A stretch of 32,685 bases of DNA, taken from NCBI GenBank assembly GCA_002708935.1, contig PAPO01000018.1, positions 99,759 through 132,443 on the forward strand, in the 5' to 3' direction. Source of the stretch: Acidimicrobiaceae bacterium. Lineage in GTDB: Bacteria; Actinomycetota; Acidimicrobiia; Acidimicrobiales; Poriferisodalaceae. Under the pieces are notes generated by a model. It was given only the letters and a program-made list of their open reading frames with translations. It did not search any database and was not told the DNA's origin. This document shows, piece by piece, positions 1-9,333 of this stretch; within the stretch, counting starts at the first letter, position 1, and each line of letters opens with the position of its first letter. Both the position numbers and the translations under genes were made by a program.

Positions 1-2
1 TA

Positions 3-689
3 GGCCAAGAGAACGCCTATTACCACTGGAGTCGAGAAGATCGACAGTCACTTTTGCCTGAAGCAATTGAGACAAGACCGCTCAATATCTGGGTTGGCGG
101 TGACTCCCTTGCCGGAGGAGCCGCACTCGGCTTTAGAGAATTGGTGAGCCGAGAAACCCGCTGGGTTTACACAGAGGATGTCAGAAAGTCGACCGGCGTG
201 GTTAGTGATTGGTATTTCGATTGGATCGAATATCTGCGAGACGAAGTGGCCGATGGCCCCTACCAGGTCATAGTGCTTTCAATAGGAGGTAACGATTGGC
301 AAGGTTTTCGTGGAGGGCCTTCAGATAAAGGAAGCGCGGAGTGGGTCGCGAAATATCAGCAGAGGATCAAGAAAATGTTGGAGACCGTCGACCGAACAGG
401 CCGTTTGGTCATCTGGGTCGGCATGCCGCATTTCCGGATCCCTTTCATGGTGCCTTTACCTGATGTCGTGAACCCAATCACTTACGAGGTCTTTCATGAT
501 GGTGACCGAACTGCATGGATAGACGCAGCAGCAATCGTCTCACCAGACGGCATCTGGACCAAACATATTTTGGACGAGAATGGCGAAGCAATTGAGGTAC
601 GAACAGACGACGGTACCCACTACCAGTCAAATGGAGCTCGACTCATCTCAGCTGCTGTGGTTGCGGCTATAGAGGAAAGAAGTGACTGA
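3..689 (+). CDS. SGNH/GDSL-type hydrolase (DUF459-like), 5' truncated by window edge
   Basis: Frame is open from nt 3 (GQENAYYHWSREDRQSL-LPEAIE...) with no stop before the listed TTG at 54; contains IWVGGDSLAGG and VIVLSIGGND motifs. Confidence 0.75.
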   Translation, partial: GQENAYYHWSREDRQSLLPEAIETRPLNIWVGGDSLAGGAALGFRELVSRETRWVYTEDVRKSTGVVSDWYFDWIEYLRDEVADGPYQVIVLSIGGNDWQGFRGGPSDKGSAEWVAKYQQRIKKMLETVDRTGRLVIWVGMPHFRIPFMVPLPDVVNPITYEVFHDGDRTAWIDAAAIVSPDGIWTKHILDENGEAIEVRTDDGTHYQSNGARLISAAVVAAIEERSD

Positions 690-710
690 CCCGGTGAACT
701 AGTAGGTCAG
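686..710. terminator. Candidate bidirectional hairpin between convergent stops
   Basis: Perfect 6-bp inverted repeat CTGACC...GGTCAG with 13-nt loop, between SGNH and bL37 stops; no U-tract. Confidence 0.3.
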
Positions 711-793
711 CCCCTGCCGCAGTTTGGCCGTTTACCGTGGTTGGCTTTGCTGCGACGAGCGCGTAACTTAAGTTTCTTTTTGCGCTTCGACAT
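707..793 (-). CDS. Ribosomal protein bL37-like, 28 aa (MSKRKKKLKLRARRSKANHGKRPNCGRG)
   Basis: Manual translation of the minus strand; highly basic and contains the KANHGKRPN signature I associate with actinobacterial bL37. Not in the ORF track (too short). Candidate -10 TAGCCT lies 7 nt upstream of the ATG. Confidence 0.75.
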   Translation of the reverse strand: MSKRKKKLKLRARRSKANHGKRPNCGRG

Positions 794-800
794 GTCCCCA

Positions 801-806
801 AGGCTA
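801..806 (-). promoter_or_regulatory. Candidate -10 (TAGCCT), leaderless promoter of bL37
   Basis: TAnnnT hexamer 7 nt upstream of ATG. Confidence 0.45.
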
Positions 807-849
807 CAGGGGACTTAATCGATTCCCTAGAGATAGGAAACTCGAGTGC

Positions 850-1989
850 TTAACTGATAGCTCCCACATCTTTCAGCTTCTCGACGTCCTCACTTGAAAA
901 TCCCCAATCGGTTAACACTTCGAGGGTGTGTTGTCCTGGTGCCGGGGGCGGCATTTGTACCTCACCAGGAGTGCGACTGAACTTGGGAGCCGGCCCGGGT
1001 TGCATAACACCGTCTACCTCAACAAATGAACCCCGTGCCACGTTGTGGGGGTGCTCAGGTGCTTCAGACAAGTCGAGAACCGGGGCATAACACACATCGC
1101 TGCCCAGCATTACTTCGTCCCACTCATCGCGGCTTCGTGACTTAATTATTTCTGCGAGTTGAGACTTCTTCTCAGCCCAACTTTCCTGATCGTTGCGAGC
1201 TTCTGTTGGGGAGTCTGTTAGGTCTGTCAATTCAAGGAGCTCGTCGTGAAATTTGCCCTCGATAGAGCCGATGGATACAAATTTCCCGTCTGAAGTTTCA
1301 TAGACCCCGTAATAATAAGAGCCGCCGTCAAGGACATTGTCCTCACGGTTGTCTGACCAGTGGCCCGAGGCATGCATTCCATAGATAGATGCCATCAGGG
1401 AAGCAGCCCCTTCAGTCATCGCAGCGTCGACAACTTGACCCGCGCCCGATGTTTTTGCTTCAAGCAGCGCAGCGCATATTCCGAACGCGAGATAAATTCC
1501 GCCGCCACCAAAATCACCCACAAGGTTGAGGGGAGGTGATGGTTTATCTGACGGTCCGATCGCGTGCAGGGCTCCAGTCAGGGCGATGTAGTTGATGTCG
1601 TGACCTGCGGCATGCGCCATTGGGCCATCTTGTCCCCATCCGGTCATTCGGCCATAAACCAGTTTCGGGTTCCGTTCAAGACATTCGTCGGGGCCCAAGC
1701 CGAGTCGCTCTGTAACGCCCGGACGGAAACCTTCGATCAAAGCATCTGCTTCTTCCACGAGTTTAAGAACGGTCTCGACACCATCGGGGTTCTTGAGATC
1801 GACCGATACCGAACGCCGACTTCTATTTAGAACGCTGTACTTTCTGCCCCTGTCTATCCCGAGATCTACTTGAGTCATGCGATCGACCCGGACGACATCA
1901 GCTCCTAGGTCCGCTAAAAGCATGGCGCAAAAAGGCCCAGGCCCAATGCCAGCTAACTCGACAACTTTTACTCCGCTTAGTGGTCCCAC
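850..1989 (-). CDS. CaiB/BaiF family CoA transferase / alpha-methylacyl-CoA racemase-like
   Basis: LSGVKVVELAGIGPGPFCAMLLADLGADVVRVDR and NRSRRSVSVDLKNPDG are family hallmarks. Start refined to GTG at 1989, preceded by a GGGAGG SD, rather than 2046. Confidence 0.9.
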   Translation of the reverse strand: MGPLSGVKVVELAGIGPGPFCAMLLADLGADVVRVDRMTQVDLGIDRGRKYSVLNRSRRSVSVDLKNPDGVETVLKLVEEADALIEGFRPGVTERLGLGPDECLERNPKLVYGRMTGWGQDGPMAHAAGHDINYIALTGALHAIGPSDKPSPPLNLVGDFGGGGIYLAFGICAALLEAKTSGAGQVVDAAMTEGAASLMASIYGMHASGHWSDNREDNVLDGGSYYYGVYETSDGKFVSIGSIEGKFHDELLELTDLTDSPTEARNDQESWAEKKSQLAEIIKSRSRDEWDEVMLGSDVCYAPVLDLSEAPEHPHNVARGSFVEVDGVMQPGPAPKFSRTPGEVQMPPPAPGQHTLEVLTDWGFSSEDVEKLKDVGAIS

Positions 1990-2077
1990 AACGTCCTCCC
2001 TAAGAACTGGTTTCCAGATTCTTTCACAGCACGAGGCGGGCTTCACGGCTGATGGGTGACTTGAGTCCTAGCGGCGG

Positions 2078-2083
2078 TAGCCT
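2078..2083 (+). promoter_or_regulatory. Candidate -10 (TAGCCT) of ychF
   Basis: 9 nt upstream of ATG; GTGACT 16 nt further upstream as possible -35. Confidence 0.4.
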
Positions 2084-2092
2084 CGCCTGCCA

Positions 2093-3175
2093 ATGGAAAG
2101 ATTCGGATTCGTCGGCCTACCCAATGCTGGTAAGTCTTCTCTGTTCAACGCCCTAGCTGGAGGCGGAGCACTCGCTGCTCCTTATGCGTTCGCCACCACC
2201 GACCCTAATGTTGGCGTCGTCAAGGTTCCTGATCAACGATTAGATGCTCTCGCTGAAATGAGTGAAAGTCGAAAAGTTGTTAACTCAACAACAGAGTTCG
2301 TTGATATAGGAGGACTAGTTGAAGGGGCCAGCCAGGGGGAAGGACTCGGCAACAAATTTCTTGCTGGTATCAGAGAAGTTGATGCCCTGGTTCTAGTTCT
2401 CCGAACGTTTGATGATGAGGATGTGCCGGGCCCGACTGACCCGATCGAGCACCTCCGTGTTGTAGAAATCGAGCTCACACTTGCTGACCTCGAGTCAGTA
2501 GAAGGTCGAATTGATCGGCGCCGCAAAGCACTGCGCGCTGACCCCCGAGATGCCGTGTTGGTGGCAGAAGTCGATGCTTTAGAAGAGGCGTTGACTTTGC
2601 TTTCGGAGGGAACGCCCCTCTATCAATCTGATCTTTCTGAAGAGCGCCGATCAGCCTTACGAGAACATTTTTTGCTGACCAACAAACCTGTAATGGCGGT
2701 GTTGAACATAGGAGAAGATCAGTTGTCAGAAGCTAACGAACTGGCTTCTGCTCTAGGCACAGCACTTCCAGGAGCAGAAGTCTTACCGCTTTCGGTTCAA
2801 TTAGAAGCCGAAGCGGCGTTGCTCCCTCATGAAGAAAGAGTTGATCTGCTTGAAGGTTTGGGATTGGGAGAGGGTGCCCTTCCGTTATTCGTGCGGGCCG
2901 CACATGACCTGTTGGGACTGCGAACTTTCTTAACGACGGGCGAACAAGAATCGCGGGCTTGGACCTTCAAAGATGGATGGAAGGCACCCCAATGCGCCGG
3001 CAGAATCCACACAGATTTCGAACGTGGATTCATAAGAGCTGAAGTGATCGCCCATGATGAATTACTTGCGTTGGGATCCTGGTCCGCAGCGCGAGACGCC
3101 GGTCAACTTCGCCTAGAAGGGAAGGACTACCCCATGAGAGATGGAGACGTAGTCGAATTTCGCTTCAATGTTTAA
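2093..3175 (+). CDS. ychF: Redox-regulated ATPase YchF (OLA1 family GTPase)
   Basis: FGFVGLPNAGKSSLFNALAGG G1 motif, FVDIGGLVEGASQGEGLGNKFL, C-terminal TGS-like domain ending in GDVVEFRFNV. Confidence 0.95.
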   Translation: MERFGFVGLPNAGKSSLFNALAGGGALAAPYAFATTDPNVGVVKVPDQRLDALAEMSESRKVVNSTTEFVDIGGLVEGASQGEGLGNKFLAGIREVDALVLVLRTFDDEDVPGPTDPIEHLRVVEIELTLADLESVEGRIDRRRKALRADPRDAVLVAEVDALEEALTLLSEGTPLYQSDLSEERRSALREHFLLTNKPVMAVLNIGEDQLSEANELASALGTALPGAEVLPLSVQLEAEAALLPHEERVDLLEGLGLGEGALPLFVRAAHDLLGLRTFLTTGEQESRAWTFKDGWKAPQCAGRIHTDFERGFIRAEVIAHDELLALGSWSAARDAGQLRLEGKDYPMRDGDVVEFRFNV

Positions 3176-3257
3176 CGGCAAGAAAGTTCCGAGATCGGCA
3201 AAGAGCCCCGGTTACACGCTCTTGGCTTGAAACGTCGTCGGAATGACAGAATGTTTT

Positions 3258-3263
3258 TAGGCT
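3258..3263 (+). promoter_or_regulatory. Candidate -10 (TAGGCT) of rsmI
   Basis: 7 nt upstream of ATG 3271; no SD. Confidence 0.45.
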
Positions 3264-3270
3264 GACGCTA

Positions 3271-4122
3271 ATGATCGAATCTCACGAGAACTTTGCTAAA
3301 GGAACTCTCTACCTAGTGGCCACCCCAATTGGCAACTTGGGGGATATTTCGCGCCGCGCGTGTGACGTGTTAGAGAGCGTCGAGGTGATTGCCTGCGAAG
3401 ACACTCGCCGAACAGGAAAACTTCTAGAACTTCTTGGTCTGCGCGCACAAGGCCTCATGGTCGCAAACGAACACACCGAGTCTTCTGTTGGGGCGACTAT
3501 CGTCGCGCTGCTCGAGCAGGGCCAAAATGTTGCCCTAGTGAGCGATGCAGGTACCCCTGCCATTTCGGACCCGGGACAGCGTCTTGTTCGTTATGTCGTC
3601 GAACATGGACATCAAGTGTCGGTTGTTCCTGGCCCCAACGCCGCAACAACTGCTTTGACACTCTCGGGTCTTTCTACTGATCGATGGGCGATGGAAGGCT
3701 TCCTTCCTCGAAAAGGCCTGGAAAGAGACCGTCGCCTCGCAGCGATCGCTTCTGATGATCGGACTACCGTCATCTATGAATCACCCAAACGGCTAAAGAG
3801 AACGCTTACCGATCTTGCGACTGCATGTGGCTCCGACCGACAAGCCGCGGTAATGCGCGAGCTCACCAAGATGTTTGAGGAAAGTGTTCGTGGATCGCTA
3901 GCTGAATTGTCGACAAGATTTTCTGATGATGTGAAAGGGGAAGTTGTGATCGTGGTTGGTGCTGGCTCCCCACAAGAAATAAGTGACGAGGTCATTGTCG
4001 AAGCGTTAGAAGCAGAGTTGCTAAACGGCGCGACCAAAAGCGGGGCAGTGAGTCAAGTCACCTCAAACCTAGGGGTAGCAAGAAATCGTGTGTACTCACT
4101 GGCCCACGAGATCCGTGAATGA
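3271..4122 (+). CDS. rsmI: 16S rRNA (cytidine(1402)-2'-O)-methyltransferase
   Basis: GTLYLVATPIGNLGDISRRACDVLESVEVIACEDTRRTGKLL and ALVSDAGTPAISDPG. Confidence 0.95.
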   Translation: MIESHENFAKGTLYLVATPIGNLGDISRRACDVLESVEVIACEDTRRTGKLLELLGLRAQGLMVANEHTESSVGATIVALLEQGQNVALVSDAGTPAISDPGQRLVRYVVEHGHQVSVVPGPNAATTALTLSGLSTDRWAMEGFLPRKGLERDRRLAAIASDDRTTVIYESPKRLKRTLTDLATACGSDRQAAVMRELTKMFEESVRGSLAELSTRFSDDVKGEVVIVVGAGSPQEISDEVIVEALEAELLNGATKSGAVSQVTSNLGVARNRVYSLAHEIRE

Positions 4123-4170
4123 ACCCTCTGCAATGAAAGCCTGCCGGTTGGCAAGAGCTCGGTCGGTACC

Positions 4171-5682
4171 ATGGCAGACGTGACCACCCCCTACTACGTC
4201 ACCACTCCTATCTACTACGTAAACGATGCGCCCCACATCGGGCATGCGTATACGACCATCACAGCCGATGCCGTGGCTAGATGGAATCGGCTCTTAGGTC
4301 GCGACGTCCACTTTCTTACGGGCACCGATGAACATGGACTGAAGGTTCAGCGCGCGGCGGAAGACAACAACTGTTTGCCAATCGAATGGGCTGACCAAAC
4401 GGTCGTCAGATTCAAAGATGCTTGGACCCAACTTGAAATCTCGAATGATGATTTCATTCGAACGAGTGAGGAGCGTCACTACTCGGCGGTACAGAAACTG
4501 CTGCAAGCGTGTTATGACAACGGAGATGTTGATCTTCAAACCTACGAAGGGCTTTATTGCGTTAGTTGTGAGGCCTACTTCAACGAAGCGGACCTCGATG
4601 ATGGAAACTGCCCGATTCACGGCCGACCTGTTGAGCATGTAACTGAAGAGAACTACTTCTTTAAGCTGAGCCGCTACGAGCAAGCCCTCAAAGATTGGTA
4701 CGCCTCTCACCCAGATTTCGTTGTCCCTCCCACTAAACGAAATGAAGCCCTCGGATTCATCAACCAAGGCCTCGAAGATTTCTCCATCAGCAGAACTTCG
4801 ATTGACTGGGGCATTCCGCTTCCCTGGGATCCGGCCCACGTCACCTATGTCTGGTTTGACGCGTTAACCAATTACATAACGGCAGCGGGATACGTTGATG
4901 ACCCCGAGATGTTCGATACGCACTGGCCCGGAATTCATCTGATTGGTAAAGACATTTTGCGCTTCCACTGTGTTTACTGGCCGGCGATGCTGATGAGCGC
5001 TGGGTTGGCTCCACCTGAACGTGTCCATGTGCATGGGTTTTTGCTGGTTGGAGGAGAGAAAATGTCGAAAACTCGACTCAACCAGATTGCCCCAGCTGAT
5101 CTGATTGATGAGTTCGGCGTTGATGGGGTGCGACATCACTTCTTACATGGTCAAACTTTCGGGCCCGATGGGGACTTCAGTCACGAAGGAATGATCGCCC
5201 GGTACAACGCGGACTTAGCTAACAATCTGGGAAATTTATTGAGTCGCGTAACAACGGTGGTCACTTCGAAATGTGGTGGAGTGGGTCCATCGGCAAGCCC
5301 GGATAGTCCCTTAGCGGCGATTGTCGCAGAGGAATACCAAAAGATCTCTGATGGATGGGACCAGATAGCGCCGTCAGTCGCCCTTGACTCGACCTGGAAA
5401 ATTATTCACGAAACCAACGCGTACCTCGAAAATGCCGAGCCCTGGAAATCAGAACCAGGCCCAGATGTCGATGCGGTCTTGGGGGATGCGTTAGAGGTTC
5501 TGCGCATCGTTTCAATTCTGGCCTCGCCCGCGGTGCCGAATGCATGTGCGGAAATCCGCCGCCGCATTGGGCTTGATGAGGACCATACCCAAGAACGAGT
5601 CCCCGAAAGTGTTGGATGGGGCCAATACCCGGCCGGACTTCCGGTACTTAAAGGTGACCCATTGTTTCCGCGGCTCAAATGA
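4171..5682 (+). CDS. metG: Methionine--tRNA ligase
   Basis: YYVTTPIYYVNDAPHIGHAYTTI, TGTDEHGLKVQ, KMSKTR; Zn-binding CVSC...CPIH. Confidence 0.96.
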   Translation: MADVTTPYYVTTPIYYVNDAPHIGHAYTTITADAVARWNRLLGRDVHFLTGTDEHGLKVQRAAEDNNCLPIEWADQTVVRFKDAWTQLEISNDDFIRTSEERHYSAVQKLLQACYDNGDVDLQTYEGLYCVSCEAYFNEADLDDGNCPIHGRPVEHVTEENYFFKLSRYEQALKDWYASHPDFVVPPTKRNEALGFINQGLEDFSISRTSIDWGIPLPWDPAHVTYVWFDALTNYITAAGYVDDPEMFDTHWPGIHLIGKDILRFHCVYWPAMLMSAGLAPPERVHVHGFLLVGGEKMSKTRLNQIAPADLIDEFGVDGVRHHFLHGQTFGPDGDFSHEGMIARYNADLANNLGNLLSRVTTVVTSKCGGVGPSASPDSPLAAIVAEEYQKISDGWDQIAPSVALDSTWKIIHETNAYLENAEPWKSEPGPDVDAVLGDALEVLRIVSILASPAVPNACAEIRRRIGLDEDHTQERVPESVGWGQYPAGLPVLKGDPLFPRLK

Positions 5683-6440
5683 GTGACATGAACTGGACTG
5701 ACAATCACTGCCACTTGCCAGATGACATAGAACTCGCATCTGAAGTGGTGCAAAACGCAAAGGATTCGGGCGTCCAGCGACTTATTGATGTGGGCACCTC
5801 AATAGAACACAGCATTAAATGCATAGCTCGAGCTGATCAATTTGATGGAGTGTGGGCCACTGCTGGGGTGCACCCGCACGACGCAAAAGACGGAATCGAA
5901 GGTCTGGCACAACTCGTAACATCTCCCAAGGTCGTAGCTGTCGGGGAGTGCGGCCTTGACTACCACTATGACAATTCACCCCGAGATGTCCAAAGAGACG
6001 TCTTCGCCAAACAAATTCAACTAGCCCACCAATGTGATTTGCCATTAGTCATTCATACAAGAGAAGCGTGGGAGGACACATTCGACATACTCGACACTGA
6101 AGGCACCCCTGCCAAGACTGTGTTTCATTGCTTCACAGGCGGTCCTGACGAAGCGCAAGCCGGACTGCAGCGGGGCGCTTACCTATCCTTCAGCGGGATA
6201 ATCACATTTCCGAATGCGCCGGAGCTACGTGAAGCTGCTGCCCTGACCCCCTCGGACCGTTACCTGGTTGAAACGGACGCTCCCTATCTGGCACCAGTTC
6301 CCGAAAGAGGGAAAAGGAACCGTCCAGCATGGGTCGCATTGGTAGGGGAGGGTGTAGCGGCAGCCAGAGGCGTGGGAATTAAAGAAGTAGCTGAAGAGTC
6401 ATGGAGGAACGCTTCAAGATTCTACGGACTGGTCGAGTGA
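5679..6440 (+). CDS. tatD: TatD family metal-dependent hydrolase
   Basis: WTDNHCHLPDD, AVGECGLDYHYD, VFHCFTGG, LVETDAPYLAP; start overlaps the metG stop. Confidence 0.93.
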   Translation: MSDMNWTDNHCHLPDDIELASEVVQNAKDSGVQRLIDVGTSIEHSIKCIARADQFDGVWATAGVHPHDAKDGIEGLAQLVTSPKVVAVGECGLDYHYDNSPRDVQRDVFAKQIQLAHQCDLPLVIHTREAWEDTFDILDTEGTPAKTVFHCFTGGPDEAQAGLQRGAYLSFSGIITFPNAPELREAAALTPSDRYLVETDAPYLAPVPERGKRNRPAWVALVGEGVAAARGVGIKEVAEESWRNASRFYGLVE

Positions 6441-6495
6441 ACAGAAGAATCCTCTATGTCAGTAGGCTCAACGAAATAGCTGCGATATTGGGTGG

Positions 6496-7350
6496 TTGGC
6501 GGTGCGACCTGTGCTTCGAAAGAGCTGGCAGAGAACTACCCTTCTGCTCCTATTAGGGGTATCTGTCGTAGGTGTCGCGGTCATGGCGATAAACGACTCA
6601 AATGCTAACGATGGCAAGCCTGTGCCAGAGCCTGCGAGCAGAACGATCACCGAATTCACAACACCGGATTTATCGTTGGCTGGCTTCAGGATTGGAAGCC
6701 TCGCAGTATTTTTGGTCGACAACCTGTTTTCAGGAACGCAATCACTGATGAACCCTCCAACGCTGGACGCCGCATCAACCGTCACGACTGTTGCGACGCC
6801 AACCGAAAGCTTTAAACCTCCAGAAACTTCGATGATTACTTCGACAACCCTCCGACCTTCAACATCACGCCCGGCGGCCCCGTCAACTACGACAAGAAAG
6901 GTAGAAGTTCCTTCTTCAAGTTCGATCCCGCCGACTACACAGACATCTGTCGTCATTACGACCACCACGACCATTCCAGCATCGACGACTGTCGCGGAAA
7001 CGCTTCCTGTCAGCACTGAACCATCAGACGAATCTTTGGAGCCATCTGGAGATGTAACTATCTTCGGACAGCCTTATCTCGATACTTGGCCCACTTTGGA
7101 GATGTGGGAACGAATGGCCTGGTGTGAGTCACGAAAGACATGGGATGTGGACACCGGAAATGGATACTTCGGTGGCCTTCAATTTGCATTGGGCTCATGG
7201 CAATGGATGGGAGGCGAAGGAAGCCCAGCGGACGCCAGTAAAGAGGAGCAAATCTTCAGAGCCAACCTACTCTGGCAAGCACAAGGCTGGAATGGTTGGC
7301 CCGGCTGCAAAGAATATTTCGGCTGGTCAAGATGGCAGGTCAGCGAATGA
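6496..7350 (+). CDS. Resuscitation-promoting-factor-like / transglycosylase-like secreted protein
   Basis: N-terminal hydrophobic anchor, Thr/Ser/Pro-rich linker, C-terminal Rpf domain MWERMAWCESRKTWDVDTGNGYFGGLQFALGSWQWMGG; sits between tatD and ksgA as rpfB does in actinobacteria. Confidence 0.9.
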   Translation: MAVRPVLRKSWQRTTLLLLLGVSVVGVAVMAINDSNANDGKPVPEPASRTITEFTTPDLSLAGFRIGSLAVFLVDNLFSGTQSLMNPPTLDAASTVTTVATPTESFKPPETSMITSTTLRPSTSRPAAPSTTTRKVEVPSSSSIPPTTQTSVVITTTTTIPASTTVAETLPVSTEPSDESLEPSGDVTIFGQPYLDTWPTLEMWERMAWCESRKTWDVDTGNGYFGGLQFALGSWQWMGGEGSPADASKEEQIFRANLLWQAQGWNGWPGCKEYFGWSRWQVSE

Positions 7351-8165
7351 CCTTGTCCATAACTGATGTACGGCGAATATTGAGCGAGGCTGGCATCAGC
7401 CCCAAGAAAAGCCTCGGGCAAAATTTCGTGACTGACCCAAACACCGTCAGGCGGATAGCACGAATGTCGGGCATTAAAGAAGGCAGTCAGGTACTGGAAA
7501 TTGGCGCAGGGTTGGGCTCGTTGACGCTAGCGCTCGTTGAAACCGGCGCCGATGTGACAGCCATCGAGACCGATCGATCACTGATGCCCATACTCCACTC
7601 AACGGTCGGGGACCGGGCGACGATTCTGAACCTTGATGTTCGTGACCTTTCGTGGAACGACGTACTAACTACACCTGGCTGGCATCTCGTAGCGAACCTC
7701 CCTTACAACATCGCTACAACTGTTGTCCTGACAGTGTTGGACGAAGTTCCTGCTGTGACTCAACTTTTGGTTATGGTTCAGCAAGAAGCTGGAGAACGTC
7801 TAGCGGCAACGGTTGGAGATGCTGCCTACGGTGCTGTGTCAGTGCGTGTGGCCCTTCGAGCAGAAGCAACAATTGTTGGACATGTATCACCCTCAGTCTT
7901 CTATCCGAAGCCACGAGTGAACTCAGCTCTGGTCGCAATCGAACGAATTGATAAAAACCTTGAGGATCATGTCGAAAAGGAACTTATAGAACTGGTTCGG
8001 ATTGCCTTCAACCAACGTCGCAAGATGCTGCGAAAAAGCCTGAAGGGACGAGTAGATGAGGCCGTTTTAGAAAGTGCGATGATTGCGCCGACGTCTCGAC
8101 CGGAAGAGATTGAATTGGATAGATGGATAGACCTGGCACGGAAGTCGACGAACATCGAATCATGA
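7347..8165 (+). CDS. rsmA: 16S rRNA (adenine(1518)-N(6)/adenine(1519)-N(6))-dimethyltransferase
   Basis: SPKKSLGQNFVTDPN, VLEIGAGLGSLTLAL, LVANLPYNIATTVVL; ATG at 7347 overlaps the preceding TGA (ATGA), refining the 7296 start. Confidence 0.95.
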   Translation: MTLSITDVRRILSEAGISPKKSLGQNFVTDPNTVRRIARMSGIKEGSQVLEIGAGLGSLTLALVETGADVTAIETDRSLMPILHSTVGDRATILNLDVRDLSWNDVLTTPGWHLVANLPYNIATTVVLTVLDEVPAVTQLLVMVQQEAGERLAATVGDAAYGAVSVRVALRAEATIVGHVSPSVFYPKPRVNSALVAIERIDKNLEDHVEKELIELVRIAFNQRRKMLRKSLKGRVDEAVLESAMIAPTSRPEEIELDRWIDLARKSTNIES

Positions 8166-8920
8166 ATTCTGAACATCTAATCTGTCCAGCTAAATTGACA
8201 CTCTCACTTAAGGTGAAGGGTCGACGCGCAGATGGCTACCACCTGATTGACGCCGAGATGGTATCCATCGACCTGTGTGACAAAATCATGATTAGTGATG
8301 GGTCGGGATTGAAGGTTCGATCGTCAGACTCAGGATTTGAAGTTCCTCAGAATGAAGACAATCTCGTCAATCGCGCACTCGACTTACTAGGTCGCACAGC
8401 GGAGGTCATGATCGATAAGAGAATCCCATCAGGAGCGGGTCTTGGCGGAGGATCTAGCAATGCGGCTGCGGTTATGCGGTGGGCCGGTTTTACCGACCCG
8501 GTAGCAGCTACCTCATTGGGCGCGGATATCGGGTTTTGTCTTCTGGGAGGAAGGGCTCGTGTTCAAGGCATTGGAGAGATACTTCAACCATTGCCGCACC
8601 TGGAACGTGAAATGACCCTGCTTATCCCACCTATAGGGGTATCAACCGAAGATGTGTATCGGGCATGGGACGACCTAGGTAGCCCACTCGGTGACCATGG
8701 CAATGATCTTGAACCTGCAGCACTCACCGTCAAGCCTGAATTAGCAGAGTGGCGAGATGCACTTAGTGAAGCAACTGGAAAGCGAGCTCGTCTAGCCGGT
8801 AGCGGTGGTACATGGTTCGTCGAAGGACGCCACGAAGAATTTCGACACCGTGGAGTCGTATCAGTAAACGTCAAAACTTTGCCTCGGCACAGCACCAACA
8901 AGAAAAGCGCTGCTGAGTGA
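8162..8920 (+). CDS. ispE: 4-diphosphocytidyl-2-C-methyl-D-erythritol kinase
   Basis: CPAKLTLSLKVKGRRADGYH and GHMP motif IPSGAGLGGGSSNAAAVM; ATG at 8162 directly after the rsmA stop region. Confidence 0.92.
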   Translation: MNSEHLICPAKLTLSLKVKGRRADGYHLIDAEMVSIDLCDKIMISDGSGLKVRSSDSGFEVPQNEDNLVNRALDLLGRTAEVMIDKRIPSGAGLGGGSSNAAAVMRWAGFTDPVAATSLGADIGFCLLGGRARVQGIGEILQPLPHLEREMTLLIPPIGVSTEDVYRAWDDLGSPLGDHGNDLEPAALTVKPELAEWRDALSEATGKRARLAGSGGTWFVEGRHEEFRHRGVVSVNVKTLPRHSTNKKSAAE

Positions 8921-8939
8921 CTGACCTAGCGAGAACTAG

Positions 8940-9035
8940 CTATTTGTTTCGGCGTTGATAACGCGTGCGGCGAAGCATCTTCTTGTGCTTCTTCTTTCGC
9001 ATGCGTTTGCGGCGCTTCTTTACGAGGGATCCCAT
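8940..9035 (-). CDS. Ribosomal protein bS22-like / AURKAIP1-COX24 domain micro-protein, 31 aa (MGSLVKKRRKRMRKKKHKKMLRRTRYQRRNK)
   Basis: Manual minus-strand translation; matches the KKRRKRMxKKKHxKxLRRTRxQRR pattern of actinobacterial bS22. Absent from the ORF track because of its length. Confidence 0.85.
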   Translation of the reverse strand: MGSLVKKRRKRMRKKKHKKMLRRTRYQRRNK

Positions 9036-9045
9036 GAGGAACTGC

Positions 9046-9051
9046 AGGGTA
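9046..9051 (-). promoter_or_regulatory. Candidate -10 (TACCCT) of bS22
   Basis: 10 nt upstream of the minus-strand ATG. Confidence 0.35.
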
Positions 9052-9173
9052 GCTGAACCTTGGCCAAGAGCCAACGTAAAGACGGCCGACATTGTTCCGG
9101 TAAGCGACCGATATCGCGCACTTCTCGTCGTTAGGCTGGTGCTGTCGACCTAGTGCCTGTGGCGCTTCGATGG

Positions 9174-9245
9174 TCGGGGATCGTTCAACTGGCAGGACAT
9201 CGGGTTTTGGTCCCGACAATGGAGGTTCGAGCCCTCCTCCCCGAG
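9174..9245 (+). tRNA. tRNA-Gln(UUG)
   Basis: Acceptor TCGGGGA/TCCCCGA, anticodon stem TCGGG/CCCGA with loop TTTTGGT (anticodon TTG), T-arm GGAGG-TTCGAGC-CCTCC, discriminator G; no encoded CCA. Confidence 0.95.
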
Positions 9246-9333
9246 CTGACTCTCTGCGACTAACGTTTTGCTACCTATTCCGCCATGAAAGAATGGAATC
9301 TTTCGACGTGAATCGACAATTTTTTGGCGTCGC

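Noticed and set aside
3200-3230. Hairpin AAGAGC...GCTCTT between ychF and rsmI as a terminator
   Set aside because: Stem is short with an 11-nt loop and no U-tract; cannot be distinguished from chance.
4294-4839. 181-aa minus-strand ORF antisense to metG
   Set aside because: Fully inside an unambiguous metG; no recognisable domain. Treated as an antisense artefact of codon usage.
6440-6496. Possible c-di-AMP (ydaO) riboswitch upstream of rpf-like gene
   Set aside because: Such riboswitches often precede actinobacterial rpf genes, but only ~55 nt separate tatD and this gene, too short for the aptamer.
6468-7016. 182-aa minus-strand ORF antisense to the rpf-like gene
   Set aside because: Val/Thr low-complexity product mirrors the Thr/Ser-rich linker codons of the real gene.
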